Positions 54,368 to 63,540 of a stretch of DNA of 64,000 bases are shown here, piece after piece. The stretch is taken from positions 27,532-91,531 of the forward strand of contig DLHY01000065.1 of NCBI GenBank assembly GCA_002483445.1, written 5' to 3'. Origin of the DNA: Blastocatellia bacterium UBA7656. Lineage in GTDB: Bacteria > Acidobacteriota > Blastocatellia > UBA7656. Every line of letters starts with the position of its first letter. Within the stretch, counting starts at the first letter, position 1. A program made the translations under genes and the position numbers. The notes beneath the pieces are model-generated. The model saw only the letters and a list, made by a program, of their open reading frames with translations, was not told where the DNA came from and made no database searches.

Positions 54368-56293
54368 TCAGGCTTCCAGTCTCATTCGACGCAGAAGCTC
54401 CGCGAATCTCGGATCGGATCGAAGGTTGTCGAGCCTGGGATTGACCTTTATATAAAGCAGGTTTGAATTGCGATTCTGAAAGGCTTTTTCCAGCCAGTTG
54501 AAGGCGTCGTCTTTTTGTCCGAGTGCGGCATAAGTTTCCGCCATAGCGAACGAGTAACCCATATCTTCCTGCAAGAATCGGCGATAAGTTTCTATGGCTT
54601 TGACGGCCTCCTTCTTGTTCCCCGAAGCAGCGAGCATCGGGCCATCCGGCCCGGTCATGGCTTTTACCTTTGCCTGTTCGATGAGGGCTTCTCTGTGCAT
54701 TCCCTTCTGCTCGAAACTCCGCGAAAGGCCCAGCAAAGCCGAAGAGTAACGGGGATTGAGATCGAGCGATTCGCGGAAGTGCGCGATGGCTTCGTCGTAT
54801 CGGCGGCCCCAGTACGAAGCCCAGCCGAGTTTGGCGATAGTCGCCGGAGAAAGCGGATCGACCTCTTTGGCCTGTCGCATCTCCTCTATCGCCTCATCCG
54901 TCTTCCCCATCGTCAGAAGAAGGTCTGCGTACCAGTAACGAGCAGCCGGGTAGTTCGCATTGAGCGCGAGCGCGCGTCGAAACTCCGATTCGGCCCCCGT
55001 CCAGTCCCAGTCGCTGCGCATCAGAGCAAAGGCCAGAGAGGCGTGAGCCTCAGCAAGAGAATCATCCGTTTCCACAGCCTTTAACGCCGCAGACCTGGCT
55101 TTCAAAATCAGGTCTTCCGAATTTTCTTCCCCTAAGATGGCCAGCACATTCAAAGCATCGGCCAGACCCGAATATGCGAGTGCATAGGATGGCTCGATTT
55201 CTATGGCCTCGGTGAAATACTTTATGGCCTTCTCAATGTCTTTGGTCGATCTCTTGTTCCAGAAATAGCGACCTCTTACATAAGCCTGATATGCTTCGAG
55301 TTTGCCTGTGTGCTTTCGGGCAAGCATCTCCTTTTCCTGCGCGTTCAACTTCACTCGGACAGCCTCGGCCACTCGTAGCGAGATCGAATCCTGAACGTCG
55401 AAGATATTGGAGAAGCTTTCCTCGAACGACTCGGCCCAAAGGGGAGCGCCGTCGCTGACTCTGAGCATCTGCACAGTGACTCGAAGCCGTTCTCCCGTGC
55501 GTTGAATCTTTCCTTCCAGCACCATCTCGACTTTCATCTCACGGCCTGCCGCCAGAGAATCGGCTTCCGGGTTGTCATATCTTATAACCGCGCTCGTCGG
55601 CCTGACGGTCATACTTTTTATGTTGCTCAACTTCGTGATGAGAGCGTCGGCCATGCCGAGACCGAGATATTCCTCATCCTCTGATGACAGGTGCTTGAAG
55701 GGAAGGACGGCTATCGTTGCGCCGGGAGACGAAGCATGAAATTGCGGTCTTGTAGCTGAAACCCAGAGAAAGAAGGCCGAGGCGATGGCGAGCAGCAATC
55801 CTGAGATGGCGACAGCCATGCGTCGCCCTCGACTTGAAACAAAACGCCGCGTCACGGGAGCCGGAACATCGTTGCCTTTCTGAAGCGTAGGGTGTGATGC
55901 GGGGGGCTCGACCTCTGGCGAAGATGAGTCGGAAGCGATCAACGAATCGCCGTCGCCGATTTCGATTCTGGAAACCGGGGCGACGAAGCTGTAGCCGCGA
56001 CGCGGGACTGTGACAATGTAGCGGTGATCGGAAGGATTCTCTCCGAGTGCTTTTCTGAGCGAGGAGATGTGGACGTTGAGGTTTATCTCCTCGACGAAAG
56101 TATCAGGCCAGAGCTTTTCCATCAGTTCGTTTCTATCGACGACGCGACCGCTGTTTTCGAGAAGGATCAAAAGCGCGTCGAAAGCCTTTGGGGGCAAAGC
56201 GACCGGAGAACCATCTCTGAGAAGAAGGCGCTTGAGCGGATCGATGCGAAACGACCCGAATTCATAATACTTGCCATTGCTGTCCTGCATCAT
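54368..56293 (-). CDS. Membrane-bound winged-helix TPR regulator (CadC-like), copy 2
   Basis: A 641-residue paralogue of the previous protein with the same layout. The winged helix spans residues 1-105 (LRDGSPVALPPKAFDALLIL, VEEINLNVHISSLRKALGE) and the membrane helix about 165-185 (MAVAISGLLLAIASAFFLWV). A TolB-like domain and about seven TPR-type repeats (YALAYSGLADALNVLAILGE, YSSALLGLSRSFEQKGMHRE) follow. It is transcribed divergently from the radical SAM operon. Its 5' end is duplicated as a fragment at the far side of that operon. It is a good candidate to bind the TTAAT repeats in the shared promoter. Confidence 0.87.
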   Translation of the reverse strand: MMQDSNGKYYEFGSFRIDPLKRLLLRDGSPVALPPKAFDALLILLENSGRVVDRNELMEKLWPDTFVEEINLNVHISSLRKALGENPSDHRYIVTVPRRGYSFVAPVSRIEIGDGDSLIASDSSSPEVEPPASHPTLQKGNDVPAPVTRRFVSSRGRRMAVAISGLLLAIASAFFLWVSATRPQFHASSPGATIAVLPFKHLSSEDEEYLGLGMADALITKLSNIKSMTVRPTSAVIRYDNPEADSLAAGREMKVEMVLEGKIQRTGERLRVTVQMLRVSDGAPLWAESFEESFSNIFDVQDSISLRVAEAVRVKLNAQEKEMLARKHTGKLEAYQAYVRGRYFWNKRSTKDIEKAIKYFTEAIEIEPSYALAYSGLADALNVLAILGEENSEDLILKARSAALKAVETDDSLAEAHASLAFALMRSDWDWTGAESEFRRALALNANYPAARYWYADLLLTMGKTDEAIEEMRQAKEVDPLSPATIAKLGWASYWGRRYDEAIAHFRESLDLNPRYSSALLGLSRSFEQKGMHREALIEQAKVKAMTGPDGPMLAASGNKKEAVKAIETYRRFLQEDMGYSFAMAETYAALGQKDDAFNWLEKAFQNRNSNLLYIKVNPRLDNLRSDPRFAELLRRMRLEA

Positions 56294-56441
56294 CAGCCTT
56301 AAACGATGATCCGATTTTGAGGTTCGAAGGAAATCTCCGCATCAGATATTACGGACTCTCTCCGACTTAATGAAGTTTAATCATTATTAAATACGAGGTT
56401 CGAGCAACCATCAGTATCATACCAGCAGTCCAGGCGATTCC
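56083..56441. repeat. Left direct repeat bracketing the radical SAM operon
   Basis: About 355 bases (regulator 5' end, start codon and promoter) recur in the same orientation at 63541-63895, about 7.46 kb away. Only scattered substitutions and a small length difference near 56350 distinguish them. Confidence 0.9.
56367..56425 (+). promoter_or_regulatory. Triple TTAAT direct repeat in the divergent regulator/radical SAM promoter
   Basis: TTAAT at 56367 and 56377 and TTAAA at 56387 are spaced exactly 10 bases, the period expected for tandem OmpR-family winged-helix binding. A ggttcgag...tcagtatcat segment follows, with a possible -10 box. The layout matches 44981-45035 and 63823-63881. Confidence 0.65.
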
Positions 56442-56542
56442 CTTTCAGGTAATACACAATTTTGGAGTTGCAGCTTGGTGGCCAGGATACATCGGGCTGT
56501 TTCTTATGAGGGGAAATTTGTTCAACAGGAGGTCTGAATCGT

Positions 56543-57631
56543 ATGAAACCTTTGTGTCCGACGCTTTCGATGCTAGTGACTTATCAGTGCAATATCGAAT
56601 GTGCGCACTGCGGCCCATACTGCGGCCCCAACGAAAAAGAATGGATGACTCTCAATGAAATGAAAAACCTCATCTCTCAGGCCGCTGAACTGGGAGCATA
56701 TAATGTGGTTTTTACAGGCGGTGAGCCTACACTGCTGAAGCAGGATTTGATTACGCTTCTCCGGTTCATCAAGGAAGAAACCACGATTCAGGCGACCCGG
56801 ATCGTCACCAACGGCAAGTGGGCGACGAGTTACGCCGCCGCTTACCGCAAACTCAAGGGATGGCAAGAGGCAGGGCTTGATGAACTCAATGTCAGTTGCG
56901 GCGAATACCATCAGGAATTCGTCCCTATCTCTTCAGTGGCTAATGCTTTCCTTGCCGGAAGAGATCTCGGTTACAAGACCGTTCTTCTAGCCGCAGAATT
57001 TCTGGCTGAAGGCAAGGGCAAATACACCGCGCAGATGTTCAAAGATGCCGTGGGCGAAGACCTGCTTCCGCCCGAACTAATGAGTCCTTTCGTTTCGGAG
57101 GCGCACGGCCTCTCGTGCGGGGCGGCCATGAATTACGGGCGCGGCGCAACCATGCTCAACCCTGAAAATCTTGTCTATAAAGAATATGATGAGATATCGA
57201 GCCTATGCCCTGACGTTCTGACCGCGATAACAGTTCATCCCAACGGCAATACCACAGCCTGCTGTGGAATCATGGTCAGAGACGAGTCTCTGCTCAACAT
57301 CGGCAACTGGCGCGAACAGGGATTGAGAGAAATTCTCGAATCTGCCCACGAAGACCTGATCCTCAACTGGATTCGTTATGTTGGCGTTAAAGACATGAAG
57401 GACTGGCTGCTGACGAAAGACCCAAGCCTGAAGTTCAGCGATAAATTCCTCAACATCTGCGATCTATGCGCGCAGATAGTCTACAACAAGCGCGCCCAGG
57501 AAATACTCGTTCAACTGAGCTATGAGCGCGCAGGCGATATCATTGCCAACAAGGTCGCTCAGGACGCAGCCGTTTATGATACCGGGCGATTCAACTACGG
57601 TCCGACGGCTGCGCATGAGGTACAGCAATAA
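56543..57631 (+). CDS. Radical SAM protein with SPASM-like C-terminus, first
   Basis: A 362-residue enzyme. The [4Fe-4S] cluster cysteines are Cys16, Cys20 and Cys23 (CNIECAHC), followed by the family-like GPYCGP. The SAM-binding glycine motif is VFTGGEPTLL. The C-terminal half has extra cysteines (LCPDVLTAI, TTACCGIM, CDLCAQIV) in a SPASM/twitch-like layout for auxiliary clusters, as in peptide-modifying enzymes. The start has caggagg upstream. It is first in an operon: the stop TAA overlaps the next ATG. It probably modifies the peptide encoded at 59472 (inference). Confidence 0.87.
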   Translation: MKPLCPTLSMLVTYQCNIECAHCGPYCGPNEKEWMTLNEMKNLISQAAELGAYNVVFTGGEPTLLKQDLITLLRFIKEETTIQATRIVTNGKWATSYAAAYRKLKGWQEAGLDELNVSCGEYHQEFVPISSVANAFLAGRDLGYKTVLLAAEFLAEGKGKYTAQMFKDAVGEDLLPPELMSPFVSEAHGLSCGAAMNYGRGATMLNPENLVYKEYDEISSLCPDVLTAITVHPNGNTTACCGIMVRDESLLNIGNWREQGLREILESAHEDLILNWIRYVGVKDMKDWLLTKDPSLKFSDKFLNICDLCAQIVYNKRAQEILVQLSYERAGDIIANKVAQDAAVYDTGRFNYGPTAAHEVQQ

Positions 57632-58263
57632 TGGTCTCCAAGGAACAGACAAAAAGTATTTCAAGCGGTTACTATGTGGCGAGACTGCCGACCAACAACG
57701 AGGTGATCGCCTACGACCAGTTTGAAATAAAAAGGCAGGCGGATGGAATCGTCATCGATTCCATCCACAATATTCTGATTGCCGAAGTACCCCAGCAGAT
57801 CGCGCGCTTCGAGATGGACGAGGACTGGACTCCGCGAAGACTGAAGATAGAAGCTGGGCCATTGTTTTCTGCAATGGTTGAGTTCGGAGAAAGCGAAATA
57901 GTACTTGATTCCAGAAGCATTCAGGGAGAAAACACAACACGCTACCCGATAAGTCGATTCAGAGCCTACTTTATGATGAACGGCGCAGCTTATTTCCCTT
58001 TACACATAGTCCGCCGCTTCGATTTCGACAACCGAGAGCCGCAACGCTTCGATATTGTGCCTGAAGGCGAGTGTTGGGCAGTGCGAATAGGAGATATCGT
58101 CGAACAGGGAGAAACCCTCGCTCAGATAGAAGTGAGGTTTTCTTTCCTGGGAAAGAGCGACCTGATGAGCCTGTTGATCAACACGAGAGGCGATCTTATT
58201 CGATATAGTGTGAGAAATCAAAATCTTATAGTTACTCTGGAGGACAAAGCCCCATCATGTTGA
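57631..58263 (+). CDS. Unknown beta-rich protein of the radical SAM operon
   Basis: I do not recognise this 210-residue protein. It is rich in beta-strand patterns (GIVIDSIHNILIAEV, SAMVEFGESEIVLDSRS, YFPLHIVRRFDF, AQIEVRFSFLG) and has no signal peptide or membrane segment. It has only two cysteines. It overlaps the upstream gene by one base and the downstream gene by seven, so translation is coupled to both radical SAM and methyltransferase genes. It could be a precursor-recognition or scaffold protein; this is only suggested by position. Confidence 0.7.
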   Translation: MVSKEQTKSISSGYYVARLPTNNEVIAYDQFEIKRQADGIVIDSIHNILIAEVPQQIARFEMDEDWTPRRLKIEAGPLFSAMVEFGESEIVLDSRSIQGENTTRYPISRFRAYFMMNGAAYFPLHIVRRFDFDNREPQRFDIVPEGECWAVRIGDIVEQGETLAQIEVRFSFLGKSDLMSLLINTRGDLIRYSVRNQNLIVTLEDKAPSC

Positions 58264-59438
58264 ATTACGAAGATAGATCGGCCATAGCAAAGATACACGA
58301 TTACCTGGAAGATGTAGGCTTTCGGTACGTGAATCAGCGGATAACCGACATGGGCATCTCGCCCGTGTTTGCCGATTTCATAGTCTTGCGGGATAGTCTC
58401 AAGCAACTCAACCCTTTATATCAGTTTCTTTTCTCCATCTTTCGACAAGGTCATATATCAGATGAGGATGTGCTTCGTCAGGTTATTCCCTCAAGTGTGA
58501 TCGATGCGATGATTACGACTGGCCTGCTCGTGCAGAACGAGCGGAAGCATTGGCAGACACCAGGCTTGCTCATAATCCCTGTAGAAGGGCTATATCTGCT
58601 TGTGAGTACTCCTCCCCACTATCCGACTGCAATTTCGAGAAGGCAGCCTGTGTATCTTGGAGCCGATTCGATGTGGCTCCTCAGCGCATTGCCATCGAAG
58701 ATGACCGGGCGTCGTGTTTTAGATATCTGCTCTGGCAGCGGGATACAAGGATTTATTTGTGCGGCGCGCGGCGCATCGAAGGTTGTGTGCCTGGAGAAGT
58801 CGGAAGAAGCGATCAATATCTCGCGATTCAATGCTGAGTTGAATAGGCTGAGCGACATCGTGGAAGTGCGGCAGTCAGACATCTATTCCGGGCTTTCATC
58901 CCAGGAAGAATTCGATTTCTTCGTCACCAACCCACCGTGCATACCGATTTCCGAAGACATCGACTTTCCTCTTCCGAGGGCCGGCGGGGCAGACGGAGTG
59001 TTGCTGACCCGTAAGATACTGGAAGACGTACCCAACCATCTGATGGAAGAGGCTGAAGGATATATGCTCTGCGTCGCTCTGGGGGATAAATACACAATAA
59101 ATTTCAATCAGGGAGTATTGAGAAAGTTTGCCGAAGATCATGCATATGAGATACGGGCTTGGGTGTATGACAAGACTCCGATTTCAAATTATATGGGCGG
59201 CTGGGTGCAACAGATGATTGCATTAGCCTATCCATCACTGTCGACAGAAGAACACCAGAGGAAAACAACCGCGTGGTATGAAGACCTGAAGGAGAAGAGC
59301 ATACCGGCAGAGTACGTATATACGGAAGTGATTAGATTTCGCGCAAAAAGAGATTGGAAAGGCATGGTCAATATTCCAATCTATGATCCATTAATGACTG
59401 ATCCTCTTATTGCCAATGCCGCTCCTCCAAGAGCGTGA
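58257..59438 (+). CDS. SAM-dependent methyltransferase with NPPC motif
   Basis: A 393-residue class I methyltransferase. An N-terminal helical/winged region (about 1-110) precedes the Rossmann domain with motif I LDICSGSGIQG (Asp near 156), CLEKSEEAINISRFN and motif IV NPPC at residues 225-228. The NPP(Y/F)-type motif marks enzymes that methylate planar nitrogens, such as the glutamine methyltransferase PrmC; Cys instead of Tyr is less usual. It overlaps the preceding gene by seven bases. The target is likely the operon's peptide or a small molecule (inference). Confidence 0.82.
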   Translation: MLNYEDRSAIAKIHDYLEDVGFRYVNQRITDMGISPVFADFIVLRDSLKQLNPLYQFLFSIFRQGHISDEDVLRQVIPSSVIDAMITTGLLVQNERKHWQTPGLLIIPVEGLYLLVSTPPHYPTAISRRQPVYLGADSMWLLSALPSKMTGRRVLDICSGSGIQGFICAARGASKVVCLEKSEEAINISRFNAELNRLSDIVEVRQSDIYSGLSSQEEFDFFVTNPPCIPISEDIDFPLPRAGGADGVLLTRKILEDVPNHLMEEAEGYMLCVALGDKYTINFNQGVLRKFAEDHAYEIRAWVYDKTPISNYMGGWVQQMIALAYPSLSTEEHQRKTTAWYEDLKEKSIPAEYVYTEVIRFRAKRDWKGMVNIPIYDPLMTDPLIANAAPPRA

Positions 59439-59471
59439 TTTCGAAGCCAAAACAAGGAGAAAATACCCTAT

Positions 59472-59894
59472 ATGAAAACACTTCCTGTGATCGATATGCA
59501 GAAGTTTGAGAAACGAGAGATGTTAGAGAGGATCAACCTTAACAACAGACCTCGGTTGAACTTTAACCTCAATCAACTCGATCAGGTGGCAGGTTCTCTT
59601 GCTTCCAATCATCGGGATCGAGAGCGATTCGTTGAAAATCCTGTAGGCTACTTGAAGGACCGTGGCATCGAGGTTCCTTCTGCCACCCTCGTCAGAGCGA
59701 AATCTGCTCAGACAGCGGAGGTATGCTCAGGACCTGTTGCTGTTTGTACCGTTATCCTTCTTGTTGCCGCTGCGGCTGTCGCCGTTGTATTGTCGGTTTT
59801 TGAATTATGGTCCGGCGACATGAGAGAACCTAGGAAGCCTGTTAACCAACAGGCGCAGAATTTTTATGACCCTGCATCACAAGTATGGCTGTAG
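59472..59894 (+). CDS. Candidate modified-peptide precursor
   Basis: A 140-residue protein with caaggag upstream. Residues about 50-75 (RERFVENPVGYLKDRGIEVP) match the spacing F-x3-P-x3-L-x3-G-I-x-V-P of nitrile-hydratase-like (NHLP) leader peptides that guide natural-product enzymes. The following part has two cysteines (EVCSGPVAVC), a very hydrophobic stretch (VILLVAAAAVAVVLSVFELW) and a polar tail ending in SQVWL. No clear GG cleavage site is seen. It lies between the methyltransferase and exporter genes. A small membrane protein unrelated to RiPPs is the main alternative. Confidence 0.55.
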   Translation: MKTLPVIDMQKFEKREMLERINLNNRPRLNFNLNQLDQVAGSLASNHRDRERFVENPVGYLKDRGIEVPSATLVRAKSAQTAEVCSGPVAVCTVILLVAAAAVAVVLSVFELWSGDMREPRKPVNQQAQNFYDPASQVWL

Positions 59895-60020
59895 CTATTG
59901 AGCAGAGGCCCGCGAGCCTCAGATCGTAAAACCGAATCGAGGGGTGGTTGTGACAACAGCAATCACTCCTCATTTCTCACACAATACTGATTACATGCTC
60001 TTTGAAGAATTAATGCGTAA

Positions 60021-60120
60021 ACGATCAGCGCCGGAGGCGCGAAGGAAATTAGCCGGTGGCTTCACCACCGGATGAGAGCCGAAAAGCCCCCCGCGCCCCA
60101 CTGGGGCGCAGGATGTCGGT
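60021..60120. repeat. Three-hairpin dispersed-repeat-like element
   Basis: About 100 bases carry three successive palindromes: gcgcc/ggcgc at 60028-60040, ccggtgg/ccaccgg at 60053-60071 and gcgcccc/ggggcgc at 60093-60109. It fills the 300-base gap after the candidate precursor gene and may be a mobile REP-like unit that also limits read-through. Nothing else is seen in the gap. Confidence 0.6.
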
Positions 60121-60203
60121 TTGCGCATATTTTTTCAATCAACATAAATGACCTGTAGGTGAAACCGATCCCTGATTCTTATTGATTTCAGACGGAGATG
60201 AAC

Positions 60204-60665
60204 ATGCGCACAAAGTTGGTTTTACTCGCATTATTCCTTTTATTCATGGTTCTAGCAGGAGCATTTTCTCTGTACCGACGCGGCTCGGAGAAAACGGATT
60301 CAAGCTATCTTGCTTCTTTTCCTGCATCAAGCCTTTCATACTCCACAAATCCCGTTGATGAATATTCGGAGTTAGCGAAATCTCTGATAGAGGGGCTGAA
60401 GGAGGGAGATCACCAGAAAACCAGCGCGCTTTATAATGACAAGATGAAGGAAGTGGTCACTTCAGAAAAAGAGGATGCTGCTTGGATCGCTCTCTCTTCT
60501 CAGTACGGGCAATTCAAGAAAATAAGCGGCTACGCAAGGATAGACGATCCCGCATTTCATTTCGTCTTTGTGAAATCGGATTTCGAGAAGGCCACCATTA
60601 CATTTCGCGTCATCTTTGGCGAGGATAAACGAATCGCGGGTTTCTTCATAGACTCAGTCGCCTGA
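60204..60665 (+). CDS. DUF3887-like exported protein
   Basis: A 153-residue protein with an N-terminal membrane or signal segment (LVLLALFLLFMVLAGAFSLY). The domain (SLIEGLKEGDHQKTSALYND, WIALSSQYGQFKKISGY) resembles DUF3887, a small periplasmic or extracytoplasmic fold. The second ATG is chosen because acggag lies six bases before it. It sits between the precursor and the exporter genes, so it may act at the membrane on the exported product (inference). Confidence 0.65.
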   Translation: MRTKLVLLALFLLFMVLAGAFSLYRRGSEKTDSSYLASFPASSLSYSTNPVDEYSELAKSLIEGLKEGDHQKTSALYNDKMKEVVTSEKEDAAWIALSSQYGQFKKISGYARIDDPAFHFVFVKSDFEKATITFRVIFGEDKRIAGFFIDSVA

Positions 60666-60716
60666 AACGAGACATTCACCGAAATGCTCAGATATGGAGC
60701 GTTTTGAAAATCCTGC

Positions 60717-62423
60717 ATGAAAAGCAAAACAGTAACTCTTTTCCGGCCACTCCTGCGATTGATGCTGAGATCGCTGTCGGGCGCAAGGTGGAAATTGCCT
60801 CTGGCCGCTATGTTCGGCGTCGGCAGCCTTGCCATAGCAATTCTAGGCCCGCTCGTCAGCGCGGAAATAATCAATTCTCTTGCCTCAAAACAATGGCTCG
60901 ATTTCCGCTATTACCTTTTTCTCCTCATCCTGATTTTAGTCTTTCAGGTAATTGTCAGCTTCGCCATTCAATGGATATTTCTCCTAATCGATGAGGGCCT
61001 CGCCAACAATCTTCGCAGGAAGATCGTCGCCGAAGTGTTGCGCAAAGAGTATCCCTTTTTCGAGTCTCACTGGGTTGGTGACATCATTTCCCGCGCTGTA
61101 AATGACAGCACTGCGCTGAAGCCTTTTCTTACATCAGGCGTCCTTCAGATTCTAGTCGATGCTCTGACACTGATCGTCGTGACGGTCATACTGCTGCGGA
61201 TGCATCCGGTTCTCGGATTGCTCACTATCTCGACGGCTCCCATCACCATATTCTATGGCCGCAGGACTCAGCCTACGCTGGTCGAAGCTACCCGACTGAC
61301 CAGAGAGAAGATCGCCGCGCTGACCGGAAAGCTTCAATCGTGGCTGACCCGTATTTTCTCCATCAAGATTCACTCGCTGGAGAAAATCGCGCTATCTCAG
61401 TTTTCGACTGAAAATGATGAGTTGACTTCCAAGTCGATCAAGCTCGGTTTGTGGGGGGCCACGCTCGGAGCAATCAATGCAACACTCATAACACTTCCTT
61501 CTCTTCTCATCTTTGGCTATGGCGGATACATCACGCTGTCGGGGCGACTGTCGGTCGGCGAACTTTTTGCGTTCATCACCTTCGCGGGGTACTTCAACCA
61601 GCCCATTCAGAGGCTCATACAGATCATCGTTGTGAATCTGCCTATGCTGTATGCAGTGTATGAGCGCGTCCGGGAATTACTGGAGCCGGATTCCGATCAA
61701 AACATCGAAGATGCGGGTGAAATCCCCAACCGAATAGAATGTCTGAGGGCGAGCGGTCTTCAGTTCCAGTTCAGGAAAGAGAAGCAATACCATTTGCGGG
61801 TGTCGAGCTTCTTTGCTCGACGAGGAGAGATAACGGCCATAAGCGGTCCGAATGGGTCGGGGAAATCGACTCTGGCGAGGTTGCTTGCAGGCATCTACGA
61901 ACCCGAGGAGGGCGAGATAAAGATTCTGCTTGAAGATGAAACCGATCTGGTCGTCGCCGACCGGCGAAAGTTATTCGCTTATATATCGCAGTCGCCCGAT
62001 CTGTTCGATGGCACGTTGCGCGATAACGTGACACTTTATGATCAGGCTCCGGATATGTCCCGGCTTCGGGTTTTGGAGAAAGACCTTGAGTTGGAGATGT
62101 GGATTTCATCTCTGGAAAAAGAGTGGGATACGGAAATCAATGGTGGGCTGACTGCCCGTTTGTCAGGCGGACAGATTCAGAAGATAGCCCTGGCCCGACT
62201 CCTCTACAGTGACTGCCCCGTATTGCTGTTGGATGAGCCTTCAAAAAACCTCGACAGCGAAGCGATCGAGTTGTTAAGAAGCATTCTCACTAAAGGCAGG
62301 CAAGCGCGCATCATTATTTTGATAACTCATTCGACCGAGTTACTGGAATTATGCGACAGAGTCTATCGCCTCATTCCGATCAAAGATCAGGCTGCGGGGT
62401 ACGAGTGTGTCGAGGAAAAATAA
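60717..62423 (+). CDS. ABC exporter with fused membrane and ATPase domains
   Basis: A 568-residue half-transporter. About six membrane helices occupy residues 15-310, followed by an ATPase domain with Walker A SGPNGSGKST at about 377, signature RLSGGQIQK, Walker B VLLLDEPSKNLD and the H-loop ITHST. No N-terminal C39 peptidase domain is present, so leader removal would need another protease. It resembles MsbA/peptide exporters and would dimerise in the inner membrane. The stop is about 110 bases from the next gene's likely start. It is the probable exporter of the operon product. Confidence 0.9.
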   Translation: MKSKTVTLFRPLLRLMLRSLSGARWKLPLAAMFGVGSLAIAILGPLVSAEIINSLASKQWLDFRYYLFLLILILVFQVIVSFAIQWIFLLIDEGLANNLRRKIVAEVLRKEYPFFESHWVGDIISRAVNDSTALKPFLTSGVLQILVDALTLIVVTVILLRMHPVLGLLTISTAPITIFYGRRTQPTLVEATRLTREKIAALTGKLQSWLTRIFSIKIHSLEKIALSQFSTENDELTSKSIKLGLWGATLGAINATLITLPSLLIFGYGGYITLSGRLSVGELFAFITFAGYFNQPIQRLIQIIVVNLPMLYAVYERVRELLEPDSDQNIEDAGEIPNRIECLRASGLQFQFRKEKQYHLRVSSFFARRGEITAISGPNGSGKSTLARLLAGIYEPEEGEIKILLEDETDLVVADRRKLFAYISQSPDLFDGTLRDNVTLYDQAPDMSRLRVLEKDLELEMWISSLEKEWDTEINGGLTARLSGGQIQKIALARLLYSDCPVLLLDEPSKNLDSEAIELLRSILTKGRQARIIILITHSTELLELCDRVYRLIPIKDQAAGYECVEEK

Positions 62424-62534
62424 CGCCGTTTCCGGATGAAAACCGTCGCTTCAATTTGGCGGAGGAAGCAAATCAGGCCGGGTTGTGAAAAGTGGCTTGT
62501 AATTTCGTCCGTGTTGTCGAAAGAGAGATATGAT

Positions 62535-63539
62535 ATGCGAGAAGGTATTCAGGTGTTGAGTATACTGGCAACAAACAAATGTCCTTTGCAATGCGAACAC
62601 TGCGGGCCGCGGAGTGGCCCATGGGAGGATGGCTCGATAGACTTGGATACGTTGGCAACCATTCTCGAGGATGCTCGTGATGCAGGATGTCGAGTGATCA
62701 ACTATAGTGGCGGCGAGCCATTCGTTCTGGGCAAAAAGCTGATCGAGATGGTGGGGATGTCAGCAAGCCGGAGATTCATCACCCGGATTACGACTGGCGC
62801 ATACTGGAGCAACTCGGATAAGGTCGCCAGCCGAAGGCTTGTCCCTCTTGTCGAGGCGGGACTGAATCAGCTTTTCATCAGCGTCACCGATTCGCATAGA
62901 AAATTCGTTTCCCTCGACAATGTGATACGCGCCGTTCGTTCGGCAGAGGAAATGAACCTGCAAGTTTACCTTGCTTTGGGAACCACAAAGACATCTGAGA
63001 CTCAAACTGCCTCGATCAACAAAGCATTCCAGGAAGCCGGGATGAAGTCCCCCTGGATGCTGGAGTCACCTCTCATTCCTTTCGGTCGCGCAGAAGACCA
63101 TATACCTCATGAAGAATTGCTTCTGCGGCCACTGGATCAAATTGACGGGCCGTGTCCATCGATGAGCATCCATCCGTCTGTGAGATCGGATGGGAAGATT
63201 TTGGGTTGCTCAGTGGTATTCGGAGATGAATGTGATGCGTTGTGTTATGGAAGCGTGAACGGAGGCAGATTGAAGGACGCTGTTGAGCGGATGCAATCAA
63301 GCCCATTGGCAGCGTGGATACATAAAGTAGGAGTGGTAGAACTGAAGAAGCTGATAGAGAAGAATACAGATATAAAATTCGCAGAAGAGTATGTAAATAT
63401 CTGCCATCTATGCGGCGATATATTGTCGAACGAGGAGGCGGTCGATTTTCTACAGGCCATTCAGATGCTGGATTCAGTACGAACTTGTTCGGAAGAGAAT
63501 GATGAGGGCAGAGAAACTCTCCGCGACCCAATCGAATAG
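62535..63539 (+). CDS. Radical SAM protein with SPASM-like C-terminus, second
   Basis: A 334-residue paralogue of the first radical SAM protein. The start at MREGIQVLS is preferred because the cluster cysteines then fall at 16, 20 and 23 (CPLQCEHC), identical to the first protein; a longer version from 62436 has no ribosome-binding site. Shared features include GPRSGP after the cluster, INYSGGEPFVL, and the C-terminal NICHLCGDIL pair; CPSMSIHPS and LGCSVVFGDEC suggest auxiliary-cluster ligands. Two such enzymes in one operon suggest two modification steps or a complex. Its stop codon directly abuts the right direct repeat. Confidence 0.85.
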   Translation: MREGIQVLSILATNKCPLQCEHCGPRSGPWEDGSIDLDTLATILEDARDAGCRVINYSGGEPFVLGKKLIEMVGMSASRRFITRITTGAYWSNSDKVASRRLVPLVEAGLNQLFISVTDSHRKFVSLDNVIRAVRSAEEMNLQVYLALGTTKTSETQTASINKAFQEAGMKSPWMLESPLIPFGRAEDHIPHEELLLRPLDQIDGPCPSMSIHPSVRSDGKILGCSVVFGDECDALCYGSVNGGRLKDAVERMQSSPLAAWIHKVGVVELKKLIEKNTDIKFAEEYVNICHLCGDILSNEEAVDFLQAIQMLDSVRTCSEENDEGRETLRDPIE

Positions 63540-63540
63540 T

